Of a stretch of DNA of 45,258 nt, positions 1 through 7,173 are shown piece by piece. Origin of the DNA: Io17-Chloro-G2 sp034428715 (lineage in GTDB: Bacteria; Chloroflexota; Dehalococcoidia; Lucifugimonadales; UBA3495). Each line of letters opens with the position of its first letter. The first letter of the stretch is position 1. A program made the translations under genes and the position numbers. The notes under the pieces are model-generated. The model worked only from the letters and a program-made list of their open reading frames with translations. It searched no databases and was not told where the DNA came from. The stretch covers positions 1 through 45,258 of the forward strand of contig DAOUHE010000111.1 in assembly GCA_034428715.1 (NCBI GenBank), written 5' to 3'.

Positions 1-66
1 CCGGGTCAGGGAGCGTCAAGGGCCAAAAGTCTCGTTCAAACGGCCCAATTCCCCCCAACAGGACCA

Positions 67-288
67 ATGATTCACAGACCTGAACCCTAGGTTCTGGACT
101 TATACCCCTTTCTTCAGCAGCCTGCTAGAGTGCCCGTCAAAACCCTGATTGATTACCTTCAGGGTGGCGATCGGCTTGAGGACTTTTTGAACGATTTCCC
201 TACGGTCACCAAAAATCGTGCCTTACAGGTGCTAGATCTCGCTAAGGACGCATTGCTGAGCAATCTGGATGAGACTCTAGCCATCTAG
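67..288 (+). pseudogene. DUF433 family antitoxin-like gene with in-frame amber codon
   Basis: Reading from the ATG at 67 gives MIHRPEP, a TAG at 88-90, then in the same frame a segment containing RVPVKTLIDYLQGGDRLEDF and ending at TAG 286-288. The second part is the core of DUF433, a small DNA-binding fold that is commonly the antitoxin of PIN-like toxin pairs. The start MIHR and the P-x-RVPVKTL spacing are also family-like, so the stop appears to interrupt one roughly 73-codon gene, probably at a Glu codon. The usual DUF5615/PIN partner does not follow; an unrelated toxin-antitoxin pair does, 30 bp on. The residues just before RVPVKTL (QQPA instead of a Gly-rich GTP..GT segment) are also degraded. 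Family call is good; whether the gene is dead or misread is open. Confidence 0.65.
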
Positions 289-317
289 AACGTGGCCGAG
301 GCAATGGAGGAGCTGTC

Positions 318-563
318 ATGTCGACCCCGGTGGGAGACCTATTCAAGCAGGCATTATATCTCGATGAGCGGGACAGAGCCACCTTGGCCGGGTTGTTGTT
401 AGAAAGTTTAGAACAGAAAGTCGATGAGGAATTCGAGTCCGCCTGGCAAAATGAGATTGAACGGCGACTGGCTGAGCTTGATGCCGGCAGCGTGAAGCTT
501 ATTCCGTGGAAGGAGGTGAAGGCGAAGCTCTGGAAGAGCGCCGGTGCCCAACATTCGGATTAG
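318..563 (+). CDS. addiction module antitoxin component (Unstab_antitox type)
   Basis: An 81-residue acidic, helical protein with the pattern of the putative addiction module component family (TIGR02574/PF09720): ALYLDERDRATLAGLLLESL near residues 12-31, a charged middle helix, and a C-terminal IPWKEVKAKL segment at about 62-71. In this family the conserved W-x-E/D-V end contacts the cognate ParE/RelE toxin. It overlaps the next gene by 20 bp, the usual arrangement for translational coupling of antitoxin and toxin. The ATG at 318 follows GGAGGAGCTGTC, a strong ribosome site. Autoregulation of the pair is likely from the family but no operator was identified. Confidence 0.85.
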   Translation: MSTPVGDLFKQALYLDERDRATLAGLLLESLEQKVDEEFESAWQNEIERRLAELDAGSVKLIPWKEVKAKLWKSAGAQHSD

Positions 564-840
564 TTTTCATCCCGCCGCCGCTGCCGAGGTCGAAGCCGCC
601 GTACGGTGGTACGCCGATCGCAGTTATGTGGCAGCACGAGCCTTTGTCATGGAGGTGAGCGCTGGCTTAGAACGGTTGGGGGAAGCCCCTGACCGGTGGC
701 CGCGATACCTGCAAGGAACTCGCCGTTATCTCCTTCCCCACTTTCCTTTCAGCCTCGTCTACCGGCTCCGCAACGAAGAGATCGAAATAGTCGCGTTAGC
801 ACATCATATGAGACAACCTGGTTATTGGCGGATTCAATAA
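544..840 (+). CDS. RelE/ParE family toxin
   Basis: A 98-residue basic protein starting at GTG 544 inside the end of the antitoxin gene. It has the RelE/ParE fold pattern: an N-terminal beta strand (IRISFHPAAAAEVEAAVRWY), two amphipathic helices, then the strand pair YLLPHFPFSLVYRL and the C-terminal IVALAHHMRQPGYW. The F-P-F-S-L-V-Y-R and A-H-x-x-R-x-P-x-Y-W motifs are typical of ParE-like toxins paired with Unstab_antitox proteins. Such toxins inhibit gyrase (ParE) or cleave ribosome-bound mRNA (RelE); the sequence does not decide between these. The gene looks intact. Confidence 0.85.
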   Translation: MPNIRISFHPAAAAEVEAAVRWYADRSYVAARAFVMEVSAGLERLGEAPDRWPRYLQGTRRYLLPHFPFSLVYRLRNEEIEIVALAHHMRQPGYWRIQ

Positions 841-965
841 ACCGTTCGCTTAAAACACCTACTCGGTGGTACGCCTCTCTCCACGGGGACCCGAGTGCAC
901 CTGACGGCCTCCATTGCGCCGCATCGGCGCGAATTGATCGTTTCACGTTGGAACGGGGCACCTTC

Positions 966-1742
966 CTACCGCCCCTGCCAGACCGGAGCGCGCTTCTCGG
1001 CGAAGGCCCTGACTCCCTCTTTGGCGTCTTCGGTCTGGAGGACTTCGTCCCGCTTGGCTTGAGCGTATGCCACCCGTTCCTCAAGTCCCATCTCGGATCC
1101 CTTGATGGACGCCTCTTTGATGGCCGCGATGGACAGTGGGGCGTTGGCGGTGATCTTTTCGGCCATCTCTATTGCCCTGGGCATGACCTCATCGGGCTCC
1201 ACCACGTAGTTGACCAGCATCAACTGCAGCGCTTTTTGGGCGTCGACGAAATCCCCCGTGAAGAGGAATTCAAAGGCGATATTCCTGGGGACGACCTGGG
1301 ATAGCAGCGCGGGTCCGCTGACCGATGAGATTCCCCGTTTGGCCTGGGGCCAGCCGAACTGGGCGGCTGACGAGGCGATGCGAATGTCGCTGCCCAGGGC
1401 AATGCCGCACCCCTGGGCCAGGCAGATACCGTTTATGGCGGCGATGATAGGCTTGAAGATTTGGGACTGCACGACGTATAAGTCGCCGGTGGTGGGGCCT
1501 TCGTTGGCCCTGGCCGAGGCCATGGCCACTAGGTCGTGGCCGGTGGAGAACGCCCGGCCGGCACCGGTGACGATGGCGCAGCGGACCTCCGGGTTATTCT
1601 TCACGTCTTGAAATGAATCCCAAAGGATCTGGCGCATGGCCGGGTCGATGGCGTTGAGCTTCTCGGGCCGGTTCAGCGTGATATATGCGATGCCGTCTTT
1701 GATCTCGTATAGGCATTCTTTTTGAGTTTCCGTGTCTGGCAT
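966..1742 (-). CDS. enoyl-CoA hydratase/isomerase family protein (crotonase), catalytic Glu residues absent
   Basis: A 258-residue crotonase. It has the N-terminal YITLNRPEKLNAID segment (about 20-33), the CoA/oxyanion loop around AFSTGHDL (64-71), and AAINGICLAQGCGIALGSD (101-119). In canonical enoyl-CoA hydratase two glutamates act on the substrate, one in the GGGCE-type motif and one in the FGxPE motif. Here the equivalents are Gly113 (GCGIAL) and Gln133 (FGWPQ), so simple hydration by the textbook mechanism is unlikely. Other crotonase chemistries that need only the oxyanion hole remain possible. It is the leftmost of four leftward genes for acyl-CoA or flavin chemistry. ATG at 1742 follows a GGAGGTCC ribosome site. 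Confidence 0.85.
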   Translation of the reverse strand: MPDTETQKECLYEIKDGIAYITLNRPEKLNAIDPAMRQILWDSFQDVKNNPEVRCAIVTGAGRAFSTGHDLVAMASARANEGPTTGDLYVVQSQIFKPIIAAINGICLAQGCGIALGSDIRIASSAAQFGWPQAKRGISSVSGPALLSQVVPRNIAFEFLFTGDFVDAQKALQLMLVNYVVEPDEVMPRAIEMAEKITANAPLSIAAIKEASIKGSEMGLEERVAYAQAKRDEVLQTEDAKEGVRAFAEKRAPVWQGR

Positions 1743-1763
1743 GGTTGGACCTCCGTTTTTTAA

Positions 1764-1794
1764 AGCTTTCAGCAGTCAGCACTCAGCTATCAGC
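1764..1794. repeat. short repeat of the CAGTCAGC/TATCAGC type
   Basis: An iterated string of TCAGC units starting AGCTTTCAGCAGTCAGC lies upstream of the crotonase gene. A close relative (AGCTTTCAGCGGACAGC then TATCAGC twice) occurs at 7127-7158, and weaker relatives near 22303 and 3018. This is a low-complexity interspersed repeat with no visible coding role. Confidence 0.6.
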
Positions 1795-1856
1795 CTGGCA
1801 ATAGGCTGGCGCCGGTTCTTAGATGCGTAAAACCAATTTACTTGGGATAGGCTCTA

Positions 1857-2810
1857 TTATACTTTCGGCAAAACATCTTGGGCGCACTTCTGGAGTTGAC
1901 CTAATTGGTCGGGACCGCCGAAGCGGATCACTAACGTTTCGGCCCCCGCGTCGATGAAGGATTTTAACCACGACGAGCATTTCTGCGCGTTTCCGGCGCA
2001 TACGCTTTGGGTGCGGGATGCCGTTTCAAAGGGAGCGCCATAGTAGCCCTCGACGAAGGCCCGTAATTCCTTGTCTGCTTGGGCGGCGTCTTCATTAATG
2101 TTCAGTGTGGTGTAGACGCAGCGGTGCAGCTTTTCGGCGTCCTCGCCGGTTTCCGCCGCCAGTTGCTTGATCCGGTCCCATCCTTCGGTAAAGGCCTGGA
2201 TGTTTGGCGGATTGGGGAACCATCCATCGCCCAGACGCAGAATCCGGCGCCGGGCGGCGTCCACCGTACCGGCCATCCACACCGGGACTCCGGGTTTCTG
2301 GACCGGGCGCAGGCCCAGGCTAACGTCTTTCAATTGGAAATGCCTGCCGGCGAAGGTGACCTCAGTTTCCGACCACAGCCGGCGCATGACTTCCAAGCTC
2401 TCTTCATAGATGCTTACTCGATGGTTAAATGAGACTCCGCAGGAGCCGAACTCAGCCTGGACCAAGGGGGTCTTGGACCCAATACCCACTCCCAGAACCA
2501 CCCGGCCTTGGGACAACAGGTCTAGATTTGCCACCTCGTTGGCCAGGACCACCGGGTTGCGCAGCGCGGGCAGCAGCACTGCCGTGCCCAACTTAACCCT
2601 GCGGGTCCTACCGGCGATGGCAGCCAGCGTGGTCAGGGCTTCCAGCCGAGGCCGGGCCAAAATGCTGTCGCCGGCCCAGACCGACCCAAAACCCAACTCC
2701 TCAGCCGTCTCCGCGAGTTCGATGGCCTGGCCGGCGTCGGGCTGGCTTTTGGCCATCACAATTTCCCGGGTGGGGAGCAAGTATCCAAACGATGTCTCGG
2801 AAGCTGCCAT
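1857..2810 (-). CDS. LLM class flavin-dependent oxidoreductase
   Basis: A 317-residue luciferase-like monooxygenase family protein (TIM barrel using FMN or F420). Supporting segments are FGYLLPTRE at the N-terminus, ELAETAEELGFGSVWAGDS (31-49), a stretch like RVKLGTAVLLPALRNPVVLA (71-90), LSQGRVVLGVGIG (99-111) and PVWMAGTVDAARRRILRLGDGW. This is the usual order for the F420-type subgroup. Substrate cannot be read from sequence. Its place next to a crotonase and two CoA-transferases suggests a role in breaking down a small organic substrate. The ribosome site before the ATG at 2810 is weak (GAGG at about -12). Confidence 0.85.
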   Translation of the reverse strand: MAASETSFGYLLPTREIVMAKSQPDAGQAIELAETAEELGFGSVWAGDSILARPRLEALTTLAAIAGRTRRVKLGTAVLLPALRNPVVLANEVANLDLLSQGRVVLGVGIGSKTPLVQAEFGSCGVSFNHRVSIYEESLEVMRRLWSETEVTFAGRHFQLKDVSLGLRPVQKPGVPVWMAGTVDAARRRILRLGDGWFPNPPNIQAFTEGWDRIKQLAAETGEDAEKLHRCVYTTLNINEDAAQADKELRAFVEGYYGAPFETASRTQSVCAGNAQKCSSWLKSFIDAGAETLVIRFGGPDQLGQLQKCAQDVLPKV

Positions 2811-2892
2811 TACCCGGCCTCGCTATTATTCATCAACATGATTTCATCCCCTGATCAACGACTGCTGAACGGAGGCCCAATGTGCAAGTTCT

Positions 2893-2975
2893 CAAGTTGA
2901 GGCGGAGCGAGGCATTTGGGGCCCGAGGCTCCCCACCCCAGATGCTTCGCCGCTGCGGCTGGCTCAACATGACAT
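2893..2975. repeat. interspersed repeat of the GCTTCGCCGCTGCGGCT type
   Basis: The gap between the flavin oxidoreductase and the CoA-transferases (2811-3032) contains the string CAGATGCTTCGCCGCTGCGG followed by CTGGCTCAACATGACA. Its complement recurs at about 23620-23665 (TGTCATTCTGAGCCATCCGC then AGCGGCGAAGCATCTGG). A more distant member lies at 31688-31800. Nothing else is recognised in this gap. Confidence 0.65.
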
Positions 2976-3032
2976 AATCTTTTTCGTTGATGACTTCTCA
3001 ATTACAACCATGGCCGCAGGTTTAGCTGACAG

Positions 3033-4343
3033 CTAGATTATCCTGGAACCGGTGGGCTTGACGCCAATCACCCCTTCCAGTTCCAGTTCGGAAATGTTTT
3101 CTTCGGCCATGCCCAATAGCTGGCCATATACGTGCCCGTTGTGCTGTCCCAAACTTGGGGAGGGCCAGTGCACCCGGCCCGGTGTGACGCTCATTTTCCA
3201 CGGGATTCCCGGATACCACTTGGGGCCCACTTTGGGATGGTCAACCTCTATGAAGGTCTCTCGCTCGGCGTAGTGGGGATCTTGCAACAAATCGGGTCCT
3301 CGCAGCACCGGGCTGGCGGGAACACCGGCTTTTTGGAGCTGTTGGGATATCGGATATGGTTCTCTTTCGCTGGCCCAGAACCTGATGATCTCGTCCAGTT
3401 CATTTTGATTTTCCAGCCGGGCGCCGTTGGTTGCAAATTTGGGATCAGCCGCAAGCCCGTCGGCCGCGCCGCCCTCTTCAATGATTGACGCCAAACTTTG
3501 CCATTGTCCGTCGGTTGCGGCGGCGATGGTCACCCACCGGTCTTCCCCAGCGCAGGGATAGGCGTTGTGGGGAGCAAAATCAGGAGAGTGGTTACCCCGG
3601 CGCTGGGGCTCCTGCCCGGTAACCTGGTAGGCCAGCACATCGGCGCCGATCAGGGAGACGGCCGATTCCTGCTGCGAGACGTCAATATACATTCCATGGC
3701 CGGTGCGGCGCCGTTGGCGAAGGGCGGCCAGCACCACTCCGGCGGCGTGGGATCCGGTGATGGGGTCGCCATGGTTTATGCCCGACTTCATCGGCCCGTC
3801 CCCGGCGTAGCCTGTCATATGGGCCATGCCCGACAACTGCTCCTGGCCGATTCCGTAAGCCACGTAGTCTTTCCAGGGCCCGGTGTTTCCAAAGGCGGGC
3901 ATGGACACATATATCAAGTCGGCCCGGAATCTGCGCAGGCCGCCGTAGGTGTAACCCAGCCGCTCCAAGCTGCCCTGCCGGAAATTCTCGATCAACACGT
4001 CGCTGACGGAGACCAGTTGCTCGAATACCCTCCGGCCGGCGTCTTGGGTCAATTCCAAAGTGACGCCGTACTTGCTCATATGCAGGCAGTTGAACCACCC
4101 GTTGCGGTTCCACGGCTCGTCGCCCGGCTCGGCATCGGGATACGACACCACTCCCCGGGCCGGCGCCACAGGACCCCGGTGGGAGTCGTACACCCTCAAT
4201 GATTCCATCTTTACGACTTCGGCGCCCATGTCGGCAAGCAGCTTGGTGCAATAGGGGCCCGCCCATATGCGCGACAGGTCCAATATCCGGTATTTGGTCA
4301 AAGCTTGAGGAAGCTGGTTTGGCGTAGGTCCATTTTGGGTCAT
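3033..4343 (-). CDS. CaiB/BaiF family CoA-transferase, catalytic Asp present
   Basis: A 436-residue family III CoA-transferase, which moves CoA between carboxylic acids through an aspartyl-CoA thioester. It has the N-terminal Rossmann part (YRILDLSRIWAGPYCTKLLA, 18-37), NCLHMSKYGVTLEL (85-98), SDVLIENFRQGSLERLG (114-130), and the active-site segment GINHGDPITGSHA (188-200). Asp193 aligns with the catalytic aspartate of formyl-CoA transferase. Its ATG abuts the TAG of the upstream CoA-transferase gene with no spacer, so the two are probably translated together. Because these enzymes can work as heterodimers or paralogue pairs, this is likely the catalytically competent member. Confidence 0.9.
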   Translation of the reverse strand: MTQNGPTPNQLPQALTKYRILDLSRIWAGPYCTKLLADMGAEVVKMESLRVYDSHRGPVAPARGVVSYPDAEPGDEPWNRNGWFNCLHMSKYGVTLELTQDAGRRVFEQLVSVSDVLIENFRQGSLERLGYTYGGLRRFRADLIYVSMPAFGNTGPWKDYVAYGIGQEQLSGMAHMTGYAGDGPMKSGINHGDPITGSHAAGVVLAALRQRRRTGHGMYIDVSQQESAVSLIGADVLAYQVTGQEPQRRGNHSPDFAPHNAYPCAGEDRWVTIAAATDGQWQSLASIIEEGGAADGLAADPKFATNGARLENQNELDEIIRFWASEREPYPISQQLQKAGVPASPVLRGPDLLQDPHYAERETFIEVDHPKVGPKWYPGIPWKMSVTPGRVHWPSPSLGQHNGHVYGQLLGMAEENISELELEGVIGVKPTGSRII

Positions 4344-5678
4344 CTAAACAACCCCCTGGTCCCGCAGCAACCGAACTTCCCGTTCGTCGTATCCCAGCCA
4401 ATCCTCCAGGACTTGCTGGGTGTGCTCGCCTAGCAGGGGAGCGGGCCTGTAGACCCAGCCGTCGTGGCCCCCCTCTGTTCCCCCCTTAGTAATGGGGGAG
4501 GATGAGTCGCCTAGGTTGATGGGAGGTCCGGGATATCTCAGCGGCCCGGTGGATGGATGATCTAATTCGACGAAGTACCCCCGGGCGGTCAGTTGCTCCA
4601 TTTCCAGTATGTCTTGCATGGTGGCCACGTACGCGAAACCCAACCCGTGTTCCTGGCCCGCTTTGAAAATGTCGACCTTGTCGTTGTCCAGCAGCCAAGG
4701 AAGCATCAGGGCGTCGATCTCGTCGGCATTTTCCAGACGTCCTTGGCGTGAGACGAATCTGGGATCGGCCAACTCCTCCCGCTCCATGATATTGGCGATC
4801 TCTGGCCAGTTGGTGTCCGGCCCTGAGATGATGCCCACGTGTCCGTCACGGCAAGGGTAGATTCCCCAGGCGGCCCGGCCGTAGCCCCGGTTTCCCACTC
4901 TGGAATACTCCACGCCGGAGTAGCTGTACTGCATCAGCGCGTTTTCCAGGATGTTGGTGGCGTATTCGGCAATGGACAGGTCGATCTGCTGGCCCTGACC
5001 CATCTCCTCGGCATACATCAAGGCGGCCATGGTGGCCACAAAGGCGTTTTGTCCCGCGCCCAACTGTGCCAAGGGAGCGCCTTCTTTAAGGGGTGGCCGG
5101 TCATCTTCGCCGGTGATATTCATGAGCCCCCCGGCGGCATACAAGTTGATCTCCAGCGCCTTCCAGTCCCGGTGTGGGCCGGTCTGCCCGTAGTTGGAGA
5201 TCGATGTCATGACTAATGCCGGATTGACCTGGCTTAACTCGGAATATCCCAACCCCAGACTTTCCATGGTCCCGGGGGCAAAGTTCTCGACAACGATTTG
5301 GGCATTTGCCGCCAGCTTCTTGACGATCTCTTGCCCCTGGTTGGATTTCAGGTCCAGGGTCAGACTCTTCTTGGAGGAATTCAGGTACAGGAACCAAGGA
5401 GAGACTGACGCCCTCACCCCGGCCTGCGGCCACCCCTTCCCTTCTCCCTGAGCGAGACGGGAAGGGGTGAGGGCGTCACCAGCGGGGCGGATTAGACGGA
5501 TGGGATCCCCCGTCTCGGGACGTTCCACCTTGATGACCTCGGCGCCCAGGGTGGCCAGCATTCGGGTGCAGTAAGGGCCTGAGATGTGGTGCGTCAGGTC
5601 CAGTACTCGGACACCATCCATCAGGCCAGGCCCTGATGCCGGCGCAGGTCCGGAAGTTGCGTCATTTTGATGTGTCAA
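4344..5678 (-). CDS. CaiB/BaiF family CoA-transferase paralogue, catalytic Asp replaced by Gln
   Basis: A 444-residue family III CoA-transferase: GVRVLDLTHHISGPYCTRML (22-41), LYLNSSKKSLTLDLKS (97-112), IVVENFAPGTMESLGLGYSEL (128-148). At the active-site position the sequence is GAPLAQLGAGQ (200-210), which places Gln205 where the sister protein has Asp193. Two stretches appear to come from inserted palindromic repeats: residues about 66-92 (a hairpin with 14-bp perfect arms at 5407-5420 and 5464-5477) and about 393-404 (SSSPITKGGTEGG). Both keep the frame. The start used is TTG 5678; the conserved fold begins at Met20 (5621), which is an alternative start. Family is certain; activity is doubtful. 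Confidence 0.85.
   Translation of the reverse strand: MTHQNDATSGPAPASGPGLMDGVRVLDLTHHISGPYCTRMLATLGAEVIKVERPETGDPIRLIRPAGDALTPSRLAQGEGKGWPQAGVRASVSPWFLYLNSSKKSLTLDLKSNQGQEIVKKLAANAQIVVENFAPGTMESLGLGYSELSQVNPALVMTSISNYGQTGPHRDWKALEINLYAAGGLMNITGEDDRPPLKEGAPLAQLGAGQNAFVATMAALMYAEEMGQGQQIDLSIAEYATNILENALMQYSYSGVEYSRVGNRGYGRAAWGIYPCRDGHVGIISGPDTNWPEIANIMEREELADPRFVSRQGRLENADEIDALMLPWLLDNDKVDIFKAGQEHGLGFAYVATMQDILEMEQLTARGYFVELDHPSTGPLRYPGPPINLGDSSSPITKGGTEGGHDGWVYRPAPLLGEHTQQVLEDWLGYDEREVRLLRDQGVV
4468..4499. repeat. poly-C/poly-G hairpin repeat (family A) inside a CoA-transferase gene
   Basis: CCCCCCTTAGTAATGGGGGA with flanking CCCCCCTCTGTTC matches the intergenic hairpins of this window built on AAATCCCCC and CCCCCTTT/AAAGGGGG. 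It is read in frame as SPITKGGTEGG of the CoA-transferase, near its C-terminal domain. Confidence 0.65.
5407..5477. repeat. palindromic repeat inserted in frame in a CoA-transferase gene
   Basis: Arms GACGCCCTCACCCC (5407-5420) and GGGGTGAGGGCGTC (5464-5477) are perfect complements. A second hairpin, ACCCCTTCCC/GGGAAGGGGT (5432-5441/5459-5468), overlaps the right arm, so two alternative folds are possible. The element encodes roughly residues 66-92 of the CoA-transferase, a low-complexity stretch unlike the family. Confidence 0.75.
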
Positions 5679-5990
5679 AGGAATCTCTTGATCAACGATA
5701 TTTGTGGTTGCCGGTCTAGGCCGCCAGCAATTTTGTCATCACCAACTGGTTATTGCAAGCTGAATACAGCTTCGATCGATGGTGTACGGCAACGGTGGAC
5801 GGCAACCGTGGGCCGCAACTGCATTCCTGACGTGGCGGGACAAACGGGGCGATATTTATGATATTCTTCTGGCCTGGCGGGACCGCCTATTTACAATGAT
5901 TTTAATAATAGTTTCCCCGGCCGTTTGGTCCCAGCCTGCTCCTTACCCAATGGTACGCGGTAATTCGAGTTGAAACCTGAGGTGTGAACG
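5679..5990. other. divergent intergenic region
   Basis: About 310 bp lie between the leftward CoA-transferase gene and the rightward aldolase-like gene, so promoters for both directions are expected here. The right half is locally AT-rich (around 5850-5880 and 5890-5915) and carries the strings TGGCGGGACAAACGGG and TGGCGGGACCGCC about 40 bp apart, a possible imperfect direct repeat. No convincing -35/-10 pair could be assigned and no gene is recognised. Confidence 0.4.
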
Positions 5991-7127
5991 ATGGAACGTC
6001 CCGTTTTTCAGCCCGTTGGAACCCCGGTGGAGGAACTCGACACTCCGGCGCTGGTGGTAGACCTAGACGTGTTGGAAGCCAACATTGCCCGATTTCATTC
6101 CTCTTTTGATAGCCCTGTTGATAGAACCAGGATCAACGTCCGGCCCCATGTCTCATGCCACCAATGCCCCCACATCGCCCACCTTCAACTCGCCGCAGCC
6201 AACCCTGGTGGAGGCATTGCGGTAAACACGGTGGGCGAGGCCGAGGTCTTCGCCGGGGCGGGATTTAACGACATTTTGATTTCCAGGCCGATAGCCGGCC
6301 GGCCGAAGCTTGCCCGGCTGTGCGCCCTGGCCCAAAGCTACCAAATCTCCGTGGTTGTCGACGACGCCGGGCACGTTGAGGCTCTTTCGGCCGCGGTTTC
6401 CGCCGCGGGCGCCACCCTGGGAATCCTGGTAGAGGTGGACGCCGGGTCCGGCGGAAGCGGAGTAGCGATGGGTCCCGATGCCGCTGCACTGGCCCAAAAG
6501 GTCTCTTCCGCCAGCGGATTGCGGCTGGACGGCCTGATGGCTTCATTGCCGGGTCATTCCGGACGCCGGGACGACGCAGGAACTCCGATCACCGCGCCTG
6601 AAAATGAAGCTAAAGTCCATCTGCTTGAAATGGTGGAAACCTCCCGGCTGTTGGAGCGACAGCGAGCCTCGGCGCCGGTAGTCAGCGTGGCGGCCAGCGG
6701 TTACAACGACGTTGCCGGCGTCCCTGGCATCAGCGAGATCCAGGCGGGCGCCTACGCACTGATGGATCACGCCCATTGTCTGGCCCAGCCTGACTACCAG
6801 CCCGCGGCCAGGATCCTAGCCTCCATCATCAGCCATCCCACTGAGGGATCGGCCGTGTTGGACGCGGGGCACAAGGCCACCGGCCCCGACCTAGGACTAC
6901 CGGTATTGGCAGACGATGATGGAGCAAAAGCCGTCCGTTTCAGCGCCGAGCACGGGGTTTTGGAGTTGCAGCCATCGGCCTACGGCAGATTCATGCCAGG
7001 CGACAAGGTCTGGCTGGTGCCCTTCGACCTGGAGCTTTCCCTGAACCAATACGACTACATCCGCGCCGTCCGCAAGGGCAAGCTTGAGGGGTTCTGGCCC
7101 ATCGCAGCCCGGGGAAGATTCTCGTAA
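5991..7127 (+). CDS. D-threonine aldolase-like (alanine racemase N-terminal fold) protein lacking the PLP lysine
   Basis: A 378-residue protein of the D-threonine aldolase/DSD1-like group: an alanine-racemase-type TIM barrel followed by a beta domain. Landmarks are VEELDTPALVVDLDVLEANI (13-32), VNTVGEAEVFAGAGFNDILI (78-97), LVEVDAGSGGSGV (147-159), GISEIQAGAYALMDH (234-248) and a C-terminal GDKVWLVP. In the family the PLP lysine lies in R-P-H-x-K-T-H-K; here residues 51-58 are RPHVSCHQ, so the lysine position is Ser55. The metal-binding His motif after GDxVxLxP is also absent (PFDLEL). Normal PLP catalysis is therefore unlikely. It is followed 46 bp later by a paralogue that keeps the lysine. 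The ATG at 5991 follows GAGGTGTGAACG. Confidence 0.8.
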   Translation: MERPVFQPVGTPVEELDTPALVVDLDVLEANIARFHSSFDSPVDRTRINVRPHVSCHQCPHIAHLQLAAANPGGGIAVNTVGEAEVFAGAGFNDILISRPIAGRPKLARLCALAQSYQISVVVDDAGHVEALSAAVSAAGATLGILVEVDAGSGGSGVAMGPDAAALAQKVSSASGLRLDGLMASLPGHSGRRDDAGTPITAPENEAKVHLLEMVETSRLLERQRASAPVVSVAASGYNDVAGVPGISEIQAGAYALMDHAHCLAQPDYQPAARILASIISHPTEGSAVLDAGHKATGPDLGLPVLADDDGAKAVRFSAEHGVLELQPSAYGRFMPGDKVWLVPFDLELSLNQYDYIRAVRKGKLEGFWPIAARGRFS

Positions 7128-7158
7128 GCTTTCAGCGGACAGCTATCAGCTATCAGCT
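7127..7158. repeat. short TCAGC-type repeat between paralogues
   Basis: AGCTTTCAGCGGACAGC followed by TATCAGCTATCAGC, the same kind of string as at 1764-1794. It starts within the stop codon of the upstream gene and fills most of the spacer before the ribosome site of the next gene. Confidence 0.6.
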
Positions 7159-7173
7159 TTTTGGGAGGATGTC

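Noticed and set aside
696..1304. Long open frame antisense to the crotonase gene.
   Set aside because: It runs opposite to a clear crotonase, its product resembles no family, and such antisense frames are expected in high-GC coding DNA. The same holds for the other long antisense frames over metH, leuC and the CoA-transferases.
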